Positions 11,434 to 22,685 of a stretch of 64,000 nucleotides of DNA are shown in pieces. Location: the NCBI RefSeq assembly GCF_001043025.1, contig NZ_JYLD01000004.1, positions 310,001 through 374,000 of the forward strand. The letters run 5' to 3'. The translations under genes and the position numbers were made by a program. The stretch is from Pseudomonas helleri (GTDB taxonomy: Bacteria; Pseudomonadota; Gammaproteobacteria; Pseudomonadales; Pseudomonadaceae). The notes under the pieces were generated by a model. That model was not told where the DNA came from. It did no database searches and was given only the letters and a program-made list of their open reading frames with translations. How positions within the stretch are numbered: the first letter of the stretch is position 1; every line of letters begins with the position of its first letter.

Positions 11434-11670
11434 TCATGGCCGGGAAAAAATGCTCGGCTCAGCCTCAATCAAGGCAAAACGCGGGACTTGCTCACCGTCA
11501 ACGATGACCGTCTCAAGGAACATGCTCAGCGGGCGAACCCAAAAGCCGAAATCGCCATACAGGGCTTGGTAAAACACCACTTCCTCTTCGGTTTCAGAGT
11601 GGCGAGCCACATTGAATACCCGATATTGCGGCCCTTTGTAATGCTGATAGAGCCCAGGTTGTAGCGGCAT
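11434..11670 (-). CDS. DUF1653 domain protein
   Basis: A 78-residue protein starting MPLQPGLYQHYKGPQYRVF. The pattern GxYxHYKGxxYxV...HSETEE...VxYxxLY...WVRPxxMF is characteristic of DUF1653. No biochemical role is established that I know of. I use the ATG at 11670; the longer frame extends back through the fadA terminator and is not credible. It is the P. aeruginosa PA3012 position between topA and fadA. Confidence 0.88.
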   Translation of the reverse strand: MPLQPGLYQHYKGPQYRVFNVARHSETEEEVVFYQALYGDFGFWVRPLSMFLETVIVDGEQVPRFALIEAEPSIFSRP

Positions 11671-11710
11671 GTTGCGGCCCCCTGCAAGAAAAAATAAAAA
11701 AAAGCCTAAA

Positions 11711-11740
11711 AACAAAAACCGGGGCACATGGCCCCGGCTT
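11711..11740 (-). terminator. fadBA operon terminator
   Basis: Stem CCGGGGC (11719-11725) pairs with GCCCCGG (11731-11737) over a CACATG loop. On the reverse strand it is followed by a run rich in T. It lies 20 bp past the fadA stop codon. Confidence 0.85.
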
Positions 11741-11756
11741 CCATCAACGCAACGCT

Positions 11757-12947
<1,191 letters not shown>

Positions 12948-12959
12948 CTAATGGGGCGC

Positions 12960-15107
12960 TTAACCGAAGAAGCTCTGACCGTTTTTGGCCATTTCACGCA
13001 GCTTCGCAGTCGGGTGGTACAGCGCGCCCAGTTCAGCGTACTGATCAGCCAGGGCTACGAACTCTGCCACACCGATCGAATCGATGTAGCGCAGCGCGCC
13101 GCCACGGAACAGCGGGAAGCCAATGCCATAGACCAGGCCCATGTCGGCCTCAGCTGCCGTTTCAACGATGCCGTCTTCCAGGCAACGCACGGTTTCCAGG
13201 CACAGCGGGATCATCATCCAGTTGATGATGTCTTCGTCGGTGACGTCGCGCTGCTCGTAGACAATCGGCTTGAGCACTTCAAGCACGCTCGAATCCACGA
13301 CTTTCTTCTGCTTGCCTTTCTTGTCCGCCTCGTAGGCGTAGAAACCTTTGCCGTTTTTCTGACCCAGGCGGTTGGCTTCGTACAGCGCATCGACTGCCGA
13401 GCGACGGTCGTCTTTCATGCGATCCGGGAAGCCTTCAGCCATTACGTCACGGCCGTGGTGACCGGTGTCGATACCGACCACGTCCATCAGGTAGGCAGGA
13501 CCCATCGGCCAGCCGAATTTTTCCATCACTTTGTCGATACGCACAAAGTCGACACCGGCGCTGACCAGCTTGGCGAAACCGCCGAAGTACGGGAACAGGA
13601 CGCGGTTGACCAAAAAGCCCGGGCAGTCGTTGACCACGATCGGGTTCTTGCCCATTTTCTTGGCGTAGGCAACCGTGGTGGCAACCGCCAGATCACTGGA
13701 CTTCTCGCCACGGATCACTTCAACCAGCGGCATCATGTGCACCGGATTGAAGAAGTGCATGCCGACAAAGTTTTCAGGACGCTTGAGCGCCTTGGCCAGC
13801 AGGCTGATGGAAATGGTCGAGGTGTTGGACGCCAGAATGGCGTCTTCACGCACGTGGTTTTCCACTTCGGCCAGTACTGCTTGCTTGACCTTCGGGTTTT
13901 CAACAACGGCTTCGACCACCAGGTCAACGTTGCCGAAATCGCCGTAAGACAAGGTAGGACGAATACCGTTAAGGATTTCAGCCATTTTCGCCGGGGTCAT
14001 GCGACCTTTATCAACGCGACCCACCAGCAGCTTGGCGGCTTCTGCCAGACCTTGCTCGATGCCGTGCTCGTTGATGTCCTTCATCAGGATCGGCGTCCCT
14101 TTGGAGGCCGACTGATAGGCAATACCGCCACCCATGATGCCGGCACCGAGAACGGCGGCCTGCTTCACGTCTTTGGCGATCTTGTCGTAGATCTTGGCTT
14201 TTTTCTTCAGTTCCTGATCGTTCAGGAACAGGCCGATCAAGGCACTCGAAGCCGAGGTCTTGGCCAGTTTGGCAAAGCCTGCCGCTTCAACTTCCAGCGC
14301 TTTGTCGCGACCGAAGTTCGCGGCTTTCTGGATGGTCTTGATCGCTTCAACCGGCGCCGGGTAGTTCGGGCCAGCCTGGCCTGCAACGAAACCTTTGGCG
14401 GTTTCGAAAGCCATCATTTGTTCAATCGCGTTCAGCTTGAGTTTTTCAAGCTTTGGCTGGCGCTTGGCCTTGTAGTCCAGCTCGCCGCTGATGGCGCGCT
14501 TGATCACGTCCAGTGCAGCGTCTGCCAGCTTGGCAACCGGCACCACGACATCAACTGCGCCGACTTTCAGCGCGTCTTCTGCACGGTTTTCTTTGCCCGA
14601 GGCGATCCACTCAACCGCGTTATCAACGCCGATCAGACGTGGCAGACGGACGGTGCCGCCGAAGCCCGGGTAGATGCCCAGCTTGACTTCTGGCAGGCCG
14701 ATTTTGGCGCTGTCGGCCATGACGCGGAAGTCCGCAGCCAGGCACATTTCCAGACCGCCACCCAACGCGATGCCATTGATCACGGCAACAGTCGGGACGT
14801 TGAGGTCTTCGAAATCACTGAAGATTTTGTTGGCTTCGAGGTTGCCCGCGATCAGCTCGGCATCCGGCAACTTGAAGTTTTCGACGAATTCGGTGATGTC
14901 AGCGCCGACGATGAAGACGTCTTTGCCACTGGAAACGATGACACCCTTGACCGAAGCATCTGCCTTGATCGCATCCACTGCCTGACGCAATTCGTTCAGG
15001 GTTAGACGGTTGAACTTGTTGACGGACTCACCCTTGAGATCGAACTTGAGTTCGACGATGCCACTTTCAAGAGCCGTAACCGTGATGGCTTTACCTTCGT
15101 AAATCAT
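12960..15107 (-). CDS. fadB: Fatty-acid oxidation complex alpha subunit FadB
   Basis: Multifunctional enzyme of 715 residues. The N-terminal crotonase domain (about 1-190) has the hydratase glutamates E120 (GGGLE) and E140 (GLPE). A linker is followed by the NAD-binding 3-hydroxyacyl-CoA dehydrogenase domain ([12 protein letters not shown] near residue 320, [17 protein letters not shown] with the catalytic His) and a C-terminal repeat. It hydrates enoyl-CoA and oxidises the product for FadA. I start at ATG 15107, which has GGAG nine bases upstream, not at the adjacent TTG. It is the first gene of fadBA. Confidence 0.97.
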   Translation of the reverse strand: MIYEGKAITVTALESGIVELKFDLKGESVNKFNRLTLNELRQAVDAIKADASVKGVIVSSGKDVFIVGADITEFVENFKLPDAELIAGNLEANKIFSDFEDLNVPTVAVINGIALGGGLEMCLAADFRVMADSAKIGLPEVKLGIYPGFGGTVRLPRLIGVDNAVEWIASGKENRAEDALKVGAVDVVVPVAKLADAALDVIKRAISGELDYKAKRQPKLEKLKLNAIEQMMAFETAKGFVAGQAGPNYPAPVEAIKTIQKAANFGRDKALEVEAAGFAKLAKTSASSALIGLFLNDQELKKKAKIYDKIAKDVKQAAVLGAGIMGGGIAYQSASKGTPILMKDINEHGIEQGLAEAAKLLVGRVDKGRMTPAKMAEILNGIRPTLSYGDFGNVDLVVEAVVENPKVKQAVLAEVENHVREDAILASNTSTISISLLAKALKRPENFVGMHFFNPVHMMPLVEVIRGEKSSDLAVATTVAYAKKMGKNPIVVNDCPGFLVNRVLFPYFGGFAKLVSAGVDFVRIDKVMEKFGWPMGPAYLMDVVGIDTGHHGRDVMAEGFPDRMKDDRRSAVDALYEANRLGQKNGKGFYAYEADKKGKQKKVVDSSVLEVLKPIVYEQRDVTDEDIINWMMIPLCLETVRCLEDGIVETAAEADMGLVYGIGFPLFRGGALRYIDSIGVAEFVALADQYAELGALYHPTAKLREMAKNGQSFFG

Positions 15108-15539
15108 CAACTGATCTCCACGATATGGAAGCTGAACAGTACACGTCGGACGCTAGCGTCTGGCTGTCATTGACCGTTGTGTCAATGCTGATGCCAATCC
15201 GCCAGGCACACCCGCCAACGCGATAGTCGGGATTCTGCGAGCATCGTCTGACAAGACAAACACCCGATTCATACGCCCGTTTGATTTGGGTGTCGACACC
15301 TTCACGGAAAAGCCAACGATTGTCAATTGTCCAAAACAAGGATGACAAAACGACTCGCCAGTCAGATTTAAAACCCGCGCAAGAGCAGACAAGGATAGAC
15401 AGGGATTTACGGCAGGACAGCACACCGTAGTCGCTGACGAGGCACGAGGCTGCGATACGGGCCGCAGGACCGTCGCTGAGGGGGTCGCTTCGCAACCCAT
15501 CGCAGCCTCGTGCCTCGTCAGCGACTACAAAATAGCGGT
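15108..15539. other. fadBA upstream region
   Basis: About 430 bp without a credible gene. The part nearest fadB should hold its promoter and leader, but I could not pick a convincing -35/-10 pair. The distal part is the family B inverted repeat annotated separately. CAAAC and GTTTG half-sites near 15257-15283 are 17 bp apart, too far for the usual PsrA operator. Confidence 0.6.
15427..15528. repeat. REP-type pair, family B, perfect 30-bp arms
   Basis: The 30 bp from 15427 to 15456, starting GTAGTCGCTGACGAGG, recur as an exact reverse complement at 15499-15528, with 42 bp between. Exact arm identity suggests a recent insertion or ongoing correction. It lies between fadB and the small membrane protein gene. 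Confidence 0.9.
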
Positions 15540-15977
15540 TTACGCCAGGGCTTTAAGCACTTGATCAATGGCTTGCAGGACTTGCGGCTCGCCTTTTTCG
15601 CCCCAGTACAAGGCAATCATCTGTGGCCCGGCTTCAACTTTGTACACGTTGGCCGGTAATTTGTTGAACTGGGTCAGCAAGCGCTCATCCGTGCAGACTT
15701 CACGCCACTGATTGACCCATATTCCCGGCGCTGATTGCCAATAGCACCAGACTTCAGGCTTAGTACCCCGACGCGGACGATGAAACTGCGCACACGAGCC
15801 CGGCGGCTCAGGTTCAAGCCAGTGCGGCCATTCCTGGCTCGCCAGTTGCATTGCCAACCCCATGCGCCGGGCTTCCATGCGCAATGCCATGCGACCACTC
15901 TGACGCCGCGAAGGTCGCAGCCAGGCCAAAGGGCTCAGAACCAGCACCAGGATTGACACCACGATCCATACCGTCAT
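15540..15977 (-). CDS. Single-pass membrane protein of unknown function
   Basis: A 145-residue protein with one N-terminal hydrophobic segment (residues about 2-19, VWIVVSILVLVLSPLAWL) followed by a basic stretch, predicting a cytoplasmic C-terminal domain anchored in the inner membrane. The domain contains many Trp residues (PEVWCYWQSAPGIWVNQW) and no motif I recognise. A similar gene occupies this place near fadBA in P. aeruginosa. It diverges from the stress protein gene that follows. Confidence 0.75.
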   Translation of the reverse strand: MTVWIVVSILVLVLSPLAWLRPSRRQSGRMALRMEARRMGLAMQLASQEWPHWLEPEPPGSCAQFHRPRRGTKPEVWCYWQSAPGIWVNQWREVCTDERLLTQFNKLPANVYKVEAGPQMIALYWGEKGEPQVLQAIDQVLKALA

Positions 15978-16080
15978 ATTTCTACTCTCATCACTTTATA
16001 AACGAGTTGATCCCGATCCATAACACGCCTCAATAAACGGGCCATACTCATCATTAATCGCCCTTACAGGAACGCTTCAC

Positions 16081-16533
16081 ATGACCTCGCCGATGCCCTA
16101 CAAACATATTTTAGTTGCCGTCGACCTGACCGAAGAATGCGACCCCGTAATCTATCGCGCCAGCGCCAGCGCTGAAGCGAACAATGCAAAACTGTCGCTC
16201 ATCCATATCGTCGAGCCTATGGCGATGGCCTTTGGTGGTGACGTCCCCATGGACCTGTCACAGCTTCAGCAACAGCAGTTCGACCAGGCCAAAGCGCGTC
16301 TTGAGCGCCTGATCGACATCTACCCGCAACTGTCCAAAGACAACTGCCACCTCAAATACGGCCAGCCACGCCAGGAAATCCACGGCTTTGCCAAAGAGCA
16401 CGGCTGCGAACTGATCGTCGTCGGCAGCCATGGCCGCCACGGTCTGGCGCTGTTGCTGGGCTCTACGGCCAACGACGTACTGCACGGCGCACCGTGCGAC
16501 GTACTGGCCGTGAGCCTGAAAAAACCTGAGTAA
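16081..16533 (+). CDS. Universal stress protein (UspA family)
   Basis: A 150-residue cytoplasmic Usp domain protein. It starts with the family pattern HILVAVDLTEECD and has the ATP-binding signature GSHGRHG-LALLLGSTANDVL near the C-terminus (G-2x-G-9x-G-S/T), so it probably belongs to the nucleotide-binding class. Such proteins aid survival under starvation or low oxygen. The ATG at 16081 has AGGAA seven bases upstream. It is monocistronic and convergent with uup, with a shared terminator between. Confidence 0.92.
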   Translation: MTSPMPYKHILVAVDLTEECDPVIYRASASAEANNAKLSLIHIVEPMAMAFGGDVPMDLSQLQQQQFDQAKARLERLIDIYPQLSKDNCHLKYGQPRQEIHGFAKEHGCELIVVGSHGRHGLALLLGSTANDVLHGAPCDVLAVSLKKPE

Positions 16534-16552
16534 GGCTCGCCTTGCGCCCAAC

Positions 16553-16589
16553 AAAAAGCCCGGCCCCTGATTAAAGGGCCGGGCTTTTT
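16553..16589. terminator. Bidirectional terminator between usp and uup
   Basis: Nine-bp stem GCCCGGCCC (16558-16566) pairing with 16576-16584, flanked by five A on the left and five T on the right. It serves both convergent genes. Confidence 0.93.
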
Positions 16590-16607
16590 GTTTCAACGCA
16601 CCGTCAC

Positions 16608-18524
16608 TCAGGCATCCAGCTCGGCCCAACGCTCGACCAATTGATCAAGCTCGGCTTGCAGCTTCTCCAGCTTGGCAATCACAGCAGCGGTTTCAGCGGC
16701 AGGACGCTGGTAAAAACCGGCTTCGGCCATTTCAGCCTCGACAGCCGCGATGGCCTGTTCTTTGGCATCGATGTCGCCCGGCAACGCTTCCAGCTCGCGC
16801 TGAAGCTTGTAGCTGAGCTTCTTTTTCGCCGCAGGTGCAGGCTGTGCAGCGGCCGGAGCCGGTGCTGCGGTGACCACCGCCGAATTCAAGTCAGCCTTGC
16901 CCGACTTGCTTTCGGTGACGCCCAGCAGACGCGGCGAACCGCCCTGACGCAGCCAGTCCTGATAACCGCCCACGTATTCACGCACCTTGCCTTCACCTTC
17001 GAAGACCAGGGTGCTGGTGACAACGTTGTCGAGGAATGCCCGGTCATGGCTGACCATCAGCACAGTGCCCTGGAAGGTCAACAAGACTTCTTCGAGCAAC
17101 TCGAGGGTTTCTACGTCCAGGTCGTTGGTCGGTTCGTCGAGTACCAGCAAGTTAGCCGGTTTGCTGAACAACTTGGCCAGCAACAGACGCGCACGCTCAC
17201 CACCCGACAGCGCCTTGACCGGCGTGCGGGCACGCTGCGGACTGAACAGGAAGTCACCCAGATAGCTGAGGACGTGGCGGCTTTGACCATCGATGTCGAT
17301 AAAATCGCGGCCTTCAGCCACGTTGTCGATCACGGTCTTTTCCAGGTCCAACTGGTGGCGCAATTGGTCGAAGTACGCCACGTCGATGCGCGTGCCCTCT
17401 TCCACTTTGCCGTCGGTGGGTTGCAGGCCGCCCAGCATCAGCTTGAGCAGCGTGGTCTTGCCGGTACCGTTAGCACCCAGCAGACCAATTCGATCGCCGC
17501 GCTGCAGGACCATCGAGAAGTCTTTGACCAGGAACGGGCCGCCCGGGTGAGCGAAGCTGACGTTTTCCAGCACCATCACTTGTTTGCCGGACTTTTCAGC
17601 AGTATCGAGCTGGATGTTGGCCTTGCCGGTGCGCTCACGACGCTCGCTGCGCTCTACACGCAAGGCTTTCAAGGCACGAACACGGCCTTCGTTACGGGTA
17701 CGACGGGCCTTGATGCCCTGACGGATCCACACTTCTTCCTGAGCCAGGCGCTTGTCGAACAGCGCGTTGGCGGTTTCCTCTGCGGCCAGGGTGGCTTCTT
17801 TGTGCACCAGGAAGCTGGCGTAGTCGCCGTTCCAGTCGATCAGGCCACCACGGTCCAGCTCCAGAATCCGGGTTGCCAGGTTCTGTAAGAAGGAACGGTC
17901 GTGGGTGATGAACAGTACAGCGCCCTGGAAGTCCTTCAAGGCCTCTTCCAGCCAGGCAATCGCGCCGATGTCCAAGTGGTTGGTCGGCTCGTCGAGCAGC
18001 AGCAAGTCCGGTTCGGAAACCAGTGCTTGCGCCAGCAGGACGCGACGACGCCAGCCACCCGACAACTCGGCGAGGGTTTTGTCAGCCGGCAACTGCAGAC
18101 GGCTCAGGGTGCTGTCGACCAATTGCTGCAAGCGCCAGCCATCACGGGCTTCAAGGTCTTGCTGGACGTGCATCAGTTTGTCCAGGTCGGCATCGGTGAC
18201 GATGTTCTGGCTAAGGTGGTGGTACTGGGCCAGCAATTCGCCGACACCGTCCAGACCTTGAGCCACTACGTCGAACACTGTCCGTCCGTCGGCTACCGGC
18301 AACTCTTGCGGCAATTCGCCAATCTTGAGCCCGGGTGCGCGCCAGACAGAGCCGTCGTCAGGCTTTTGATCACCTTTAACCAGCTTCATCATGCTGGACT
18401 TGCCGGTGCCGTTGCGGCCGATGATGCACACCCGCTCTCCACGGGCGATCTGCCAGGACACCTTGTCCAACAACGGCGTAGAGCCGAAAGCAAGGGACAC
18501 ATCGCTGAATTTGAGCAGGGTCAT
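16608..18524 (-). CDS. uup: ABC-F ATPase Uup
   Basis: ABC-F protein of 638 residues without membrane segments: two ATPase domains (Walker A GRNGTGKSS and GANGTGKTT; signatures LSGGWRRR and LSGGERARL; DEPTNHLD and DEPTNDLD) and a C-terminal coiled-coil tail from about residue 560. The inter-domain stretch EEVWIRQGIKARRTRNEGRV matches Uup rather than YheS or EttA. Uup is linked to ribosome function and to suppression of precise transposon excision, with the tail binding DNA in E. coli. The start at 18524 has GGAG upstream; a longer frame lacks one. Confidence 0.92.
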   Translation of the reverse strand: MTLLKFSDVSLAFGSTPLLDKVSWQIARGERVCIIGRNGTGKSSMMKLVKGDQKPDDGSVWRAPGLKIGELPQELPVADGRTVFDVVAQGLDGVGELLAQYHHLSQNIVTDADLDKLMHVQQDLEARDGWRLQQLVDSTLSRLQLPADKTLAELSGGWRRRVLLAQALVSEPDLLLLDEPTNHLDIGAIAWLEEALKDFQGAVLFITHDRSFLQNLATRILELDRGGLIDWNGDYASFLVHKEATLAAEETANALFDKRLAQEEVWIRQGIKARRTRNEGRVRALKALRVERSERRERTGKANIQLDTAEKSGKQVMVLENVSFAHPGGPFLVKDFSMVLQRGDRIGLLGANGTGKTTLLKLMLGGLQPTDGKVEEGTRIDVAYFDQLRHQLDLEKTVIDNVAEGRDFIDIDGQSRHVLSYLGDFLFSPQRARTPVKALSGGERARLLLAKLFSKPANLLVLDEPTNDLDVETLELLEEVLLTFQGTVLMVSHDRAFLDNVVTSTLVFEGEGKVREYVGGYQDWLRQGGSPRLLGVTESKSGKADLNSAVVTAAPAPAAAQPAPAAKKKLSYKLQRELEALPGDIDAKEQAIAAVEAEMAEAGFYQRPAAETAAVIAKLEKLQAELDQLVERWAELDA

Positions 18525-18739
18525 GAGCTTCTCCAAAAACTGGGCGCGCATTCTACCTGATTTGAGCCCGCAGGCGGCCGGGTATTTCTTGTACGGGCGC
18601 GTCTGGCGTTCATTTCTGAACAAGATGCACCGGTTGGCCGCCAAGGCTTTCACGGGTTGCCGGCAAAAGGCTAAGCTACGACACAGTCTGTGCAGCCGAG
18701 CGCTGCACGTGTCGTGTTTTCAATCTGTACGGAAGCCTC

Positions 18740-20668
18740 ATGCGCAGTCGTCTTTTCAACTTTTTATCCTGCCTGCTGCTCTCTACCTGCGCCGTGCAAT
18801 CCACGCTGGCTGCAGACCTGACCCAACAACGGCAACTGTACGATGACGCCAAGCGCGCCCTGGCCAAAGGTGACTCCGGCCCTTATTTTCAAAATGCCGC
18901 CGCCCTGCGCACGTACCCGCTGACCCCTTACCTGGCCTACGACGAGCTGACCGCACGCCTCAAATCTGCCAGTAACGCCGAAATCGAACAGTTTTTGGCC
19001 GAACATGGCGACCTGCCACAGTCCAACTGGATGAGGTTGCGCTGGTTACGCTGGCTGGCCGAGCGTGGCGACTGGGCAACCTTCGTCAAGTATTACGACC
19101 CCAAGCTCAATTTCACCGAGCTGGACTGCCTCAATGGCCAATACCAGATCAGCCACAACCTCAAGGCTGAAGGCTATGCCAACGCCGAAAAACTGTGGCT
19201 GGTGGGCAAAGCCCAACCTACCGCCTGCGACGCCCTGTTCGGGCAATGGGCCGCCGAAGGCCAGTTGACCGAGCAAAAGCGCTGGCAGCGGGTCAAACTC
19301 GCCGCCGAGGCACGTAACTATGCGCTGGCCACCTCCTTGGCCAGCGGGCTGACCACACTGGGCCCGCAAGCCAAACTGATGATCGCCGTGGCCCAAAAGC
19401 CCGACATGCTCAGCCAGCCTTCGGTGTTCCTGCCAGCCAGTGAAGCCATGTCGGATGCAGTCGGTCTGGGCCTGCGTCGCCTCGCCCGCCAGGACCCGGA
19501 AAAAGCCGCGTCGCTGCTCGACACTTATGCCAATAACATGCACTTTTCCCGTGACGAAAAAGTGTCAATCGCCCGGGAAATCGGCCTGACGTTCGCCCGT
19601 CGTTACGACAGCCGCGGCCTGGCCATCATGACCCAGTACGACCCGGAGCTGCGTGACAACACCGTCACCGAATGGCGTCTGCGCCTGCTGTTGCGCCTGG
19701 CGCGCTGGGAAGACGCGTATCAGTTGACCAAAAAACTGCCGCAAGACCTCGCGACCACCAACCGCTGGCGCTACTGGCAAGCCCGCAGCCTGGAGTTGGC
19801 CGAGCCGAAAAACCCGCAAGCGTTGGTGCTGCTCAAGAATGTCGCCAAGGAACGTGATTTCTACGGCTTCCTGGCCGCCGATCGGGCGCAAACACCTTAC
19901 AAGCTCAACAACAAGCCGCTGGTGCTCAGCCCGCAACTGGTCAACAAGGTACGCAACACACCAGGTATTCAGCGCGCCCTGGAGTTCCACGCACGAGGCC
20001 AAGTGGTTGATGGTCGGCGTGAGTGGTACTACGTCAGCCGTCACTTCAACCGTGACGAGATGGTCGCCCAGGCCAAACTGGCTTACGACCTGAAGTGGTA
20101 TTTCCCGGCCATTCGTACCATCAGTCAGGCGCAGTATTGGGACGATCTGGACATTCGCTTCCCGATGGCGCACCGCGACACCCTGGTACGCGAAGCTAAA
20201 GTCCGCGGCCTGCATTCAAGCTGGGTATTCGCCATTACCCGTCAGGAAAGCGCCTTTATGGATGACGCCCGCTCCGGCGTGGGCGCCAGCGGCTTGATGC
20301 AATTGATGCCCGCCACCGCCAAAGAGACTGCCCGCAAATTCAGCATCCCGCTGGCCTCGCCACAGCAAGTGCTGGACCCGGACAAAAACATCCAGTTGGG
20401 CGCCGCCTACTTGAGCCAGGTACACGGCCAGTTCAATGGCAACCGCGTGCTCGCCTCAGCGGCCTACAACGCAGGCCCGGGCCGGGTACGTCAGTGGTTG
20501 AAGGGCGCGAACCATCTGGGCTTTGACGTGTGGATCGAAAGCATCCCGTTCGACGAAACCCGCCAATACGTACAGAACGTGTTGTCTTATTCGGTGATCT
20601 ACGGGCAAAAGCTCAACGTGCCACAGCCGCTGGTGGACTGGCATGAGCGGTATTTTGATGATCAATAA
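18740..20668 (+). CDS. slt: Soluble lytic murein transglycosylase
   Basis: Family 1A lytic transglycosylase of 642 residues, periplasmic. It cleaves the MurNAc-GlcNAc bond and forms 1,6-anhydromuropeptides, the substrate source for NagZ encoded 14 kb upstream. A signal peptide of about 24 residues ends in STLA before ADLTQQ. A long alpha-superhelical region precedes the lysozyme-like SLT domain, with catalytic E503 in ITRQESAF followed by GASGLMQLMPATA and AAYNAGPGRVRQW. Length is typical for Slt70. Confidence 0.95.
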   Translation: MRSRLFNFLSCLLLSTCAVQSTLAADLTQQRQLYDDAKRALAKGDSGPYFQNAAALRTYPLTPYLAYDELTARLKSASNAEIEQFLAEHGDLPQSNWMRLRWLRWLAERGDWATFVKYYDPKLNFTELDCLNGQYQISHNLKAEGYANAEKLWLVGKAQPTACDALFGQWAAEGQLTEQKRWQRVKLAAEARNYALATSLASGLTTLGPQAKLMIAVAQKPDMLSQPSVFLPASEAMSDAVGLGLRRLARQDPEKAASLLDTYANNMHFSRDEKVSIAREIGLTFARRYDSRGLAIMTQYDPELRDNTVTEWRLRLLLRLARWEDAYQLTKKLPQDLATTNRWRYWQARSLELAEPKNPQALVLLKNVAKERDFYGFLAADRAQTPYKLNNKPLVLSPQLVNKVRNTPGIQRALEFHARGQVVDGRREWYYVSRHFNRDEMVAQAKLAYDLKWYFPAIRTISQAQYWDDLDIRFPMAHRDTLVREAKVRGLHSSWVFAITRQESAFMDDARSGVGASGLMQLMPATAKETARKFSIPLASPQQVLDPDKNIQLGAAYLSQVHGQFNGNRVLASAAYNAGPGRVRQWLKGANHLGFDVWIESIPFDETRQYVQNVLSYSVIYGQKLNVPQPLVDWHERYFDDQ

Positions 20669-20680
20669 CTGACGAAACTC

Positions 20681-20749
20681 CTGTAGCAGCGAGCTCGTCT
20701 CGCGATCTTTTTAAGGTCAAAAGATCGCGAGACGAGCTCGCACCTACAG
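20681..20749. repeat. REP-type inverted pair, family A
   Basis: CTGTAGCAGCGAGCTCGTCT and its near-complement face each other around a short centre (GATCTTTTTAAGGTCAAAAGATC). The element fills the whole gap between the convergent slt and MOSC genes and touches the MOSC stop codon, so it may act as a terminator or transcript-end stabiliser for both. Confidence 0.88.
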
Positions 20750-21556
20750 TTATTCCAGAATGGTGACCGGCATGCCGACTTCCAGCACGCCTTCGCTGTC
20801 GTTAACCAGGTTTTGCCCAAACATCGCGCCACCTTCCTGTTTGCGATAGTTGTTCAAGGTCGCGAACGGCTCACGATTGGCGTCCCGCTCGCCGGTCTGC
20901 GGGTCGATCGTAGTGAGGATGCAACGCGAGCACGGCTTGACCACTCGAAACTCAACATCGCCAATGCGGATGCGCTTCCAGCCGTCTTCGGCAAACGCTT
21001 CGCTGCCTTCAATCACCAGGTTGGGGCGAAAGCGCAGCATCTCCAGCGACCGCCCTACTTTCTGCGAAAGGTCATCCAGCGAGGCCTGACCGATCAACAG
21101 CAAGGGGTAGCCATCGGCGAACGCCACTTTGTCATCATCCTGCCCGTAGCCCGACTCAGTCATGCGCGCGCGCTCAAGCGGCACATGCACCAGGCGCACC
21201 GGTTTGTCGATAAAGCCGCTTAGCCACTGCGCCGCTTCATCTCCGGCATCCGGCACGCGCAAGGTGTCGCGCCAAATGGTCACACCGCGCAGATTATCGT
21301 CCGGGTCAGGCAACGCCACTTCCAGAGGCGCAAAGCCCTGAGCACTCAAGGTCAGGCCGCCCGCGCCACTCCACAGGGCCGACAGCTGGCTCATTTTTGG
21401 CTCTGTACGCTGCGTCAGGAATCGCCCGTTCGCTTCGTCCACCAACATCCAGCGTCGATCACCGACCAGTCCCAGCTTGTCCAGTCGGGCATGCGGCAGG
21501 CTTTCGCCTTTGCCGGATTTCAGTGGGAAGCGATACAGCGCACTCAGACGAAGCAT
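20750..21556 (-). CDS. MOSC domain protein (YcbX-like, no ferredoxin domain)
   Basis: A 268-residue protein with an N-terminal MOSC beta-barrel domain (about 1-120, LSALYRFPLKSGKGE) and a C-terminal MOSC domain containing the cysteine motif VVKPCSRCILTTID. MOSC proteins bind molybdenum cofactor and reduce N-hydroxylated compounds. E. coli YcbX is about 100 residues longer because of a C-terminal [2Fe-2S] domain, absent here, so an external electron donor is needed. It converges on slt across a REP pair. Confidence 0.88.
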   Translation of the reverse strand: MLRLSALYRFPLKSGKGESLPHARLDKLGLVGDRRWMLVDEANGRFLTQRTEPKMSQLSALWSGAGGLTLSAQGFAPLEVALPDPDDNLRGVTIWRDTLRVPDAGDEAAQWLSGFIDKPVRLVHVPLERARMTESGYGQDDDKVAFADGYPLLLIGQASLDDLSQKVGRSLEMLRFRPNLVIEGSEAFAEDGWKRIRIGDVEFRVVKPCSRCILTTIDPQTGERDANREPFATLNNYRKQEGGAMFGQNLVNDSEGVLEVGMPVTILE

Positions 21557-21633
21557 GGGTCAGATCCCTGCAAGGTAAAAAAGCCACAGTATAGAAGCCT
21601 TCGGGCCTGCAAAGATCCCCCAATGGGACAAGA

Positions 21634-22569
21634 TCAGGCAGGCACTTCGTCCAGCATCAGGCGCTGACGGACGACATCCACCAATTTGTCCGGCTGGAAT
21701 TTGGAGAGAAAGTTGTCACACCCCACCTTCTTCACCATCGACTCGTTGAAGCTGCCGGACAATGACGTGTGAAGTACCACATACAAACTGCGCAGACGAG
21801 GATCGTTACGAATTTCAGTGGTTAAACGGTAACCATCCATTTCTGGCATTTCCGCGTCAGTGAACACCATCAGCAGCTTGTCAGTCATGACCTGCCCGGA
21901 GTCGGCCCAGGCCTTGAGCATGTTGAAGGCTTTGAGGCCGTCGCTGGCGACATGCATTTTGATCCCTAACTGCGACAACGTTTCACGCAACTGAGCCAAG
22001 GCCACGCTGGAATCATCGACCAACAGCACTTCACGGCCCCGCGCCCGCTCCAGCACCGGGTCGGCCAGCTTGTCGGGGGAGACTTTGGCGTTGTACGGCA
22101 CGATCTCGGCCAAGACCTTTTCCACGTCGATGATTTCCACCAGTTGATCGTCAACCTTGCTGATGGCGGTCAAATAATGGTGACGCCCGGCGCTGGCGGG
22201 CGGCGGCAGGATGGCTTCCCAGTTCATGTTGACGATCCGGTCCACACTGCCCACCAGAAAGGCCTGAATCGAGCGGTTGTACTCGGTGACGATAATCGTG
22301 CTGGCGGGCCCCGGCACCACCGGGCGCATGCCGATGGCCTGGGAGAGGTCGATGACGGGCAAGGTCTTGCCGCGCAAGTTGATGACCCCGCACACATGCC
22401 GGTGGCGATGGGGCATCAGGGTCAACTTGGGCAGTTGCAACACTTCTTGCACCTTGAACACGTTGATTGCGAACAACTGCCGCCCTGCAAGGCGAAACAT
22501 CAGAAGTTCCAGTCGGTTTTCACCGACCAACTGTGTGCGCTGGTCTACCGTGTCGAGAATGCCGGCCAT
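21634..22569 (-). CDS. cheV: Chemotaxis coupling protein CheV
   Basis: A 311-residue fusion of a CheW-like adaptor domain (about 18-155) and a response-regulator receiver domain (about 178-305) with phosphoacceptor D238 in FTDAEMPEMDG, acidic pocket VDDS and a conserved Lys near the C-terminus. CheV couples chemoreceptors to CheA, and phosphorylation of the receiver tunes the coupling. No other chemotaxis gene is nearby, so it acts in trans with distant che operons. Confidence 0.93.
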   Translation of the reverse strand: MAGILDTVDQRTQLVGENRLELLMFRLAGRQLFAINVFKVQEVLQLPKLTLMPHRHRHVCGVINLRGKTLPVIDLSQAIGMRPVVPGPASTIIVTEYNRSIQAFLVGSVDRIVNMNWEAILPPPASAGRHHYLTAISKVDDQLVEIIDVEKVLAEIVPYNAKVSPDKLADPVLERARGREVLLVDDSSVALAQLRETLSQLGIKMHVASDGLKAFNMLKAWADSGQVMTDKLLMVFTDAEMPEMDGYRLTTEIRNDPRLRSLYVVLHTSLSGSFNESMVKKVGCDNFLSKFQPDKLVDVVRQRLMLDEVPA

Positions 22570-22655
22570 AGATATTTCCTGGGCGTGTGTGCGAAAGGTC
22601 CTAGGCTATCGACACGACACGTCGATTCTTGACCCTCCCCTCCCCTCACACCCTA

Positions 22656-22685
22656 AAAATAATGGCCAGATGACATCTGGCGCTT
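22656..22685 (-). terminator. Terminator after yegS
   Basis: Eight-bp arms GCCAGATG (22665-22672) and CATCTGGC (22674-22681). On the reverse strand the hairpin is followed by ATTATTTTT. It starts just beyond the stop codon of the lipid kinase gene and separates it from cheV. Confidence 0.75.

Noticed and set aside
15257..15283. CAAAC...GTTTG as a PsrA operator for fadBA
   Set aside because: The half-sites are 17 bp apart, while known PsrA sites have 2-4 bp between. It may be chance.
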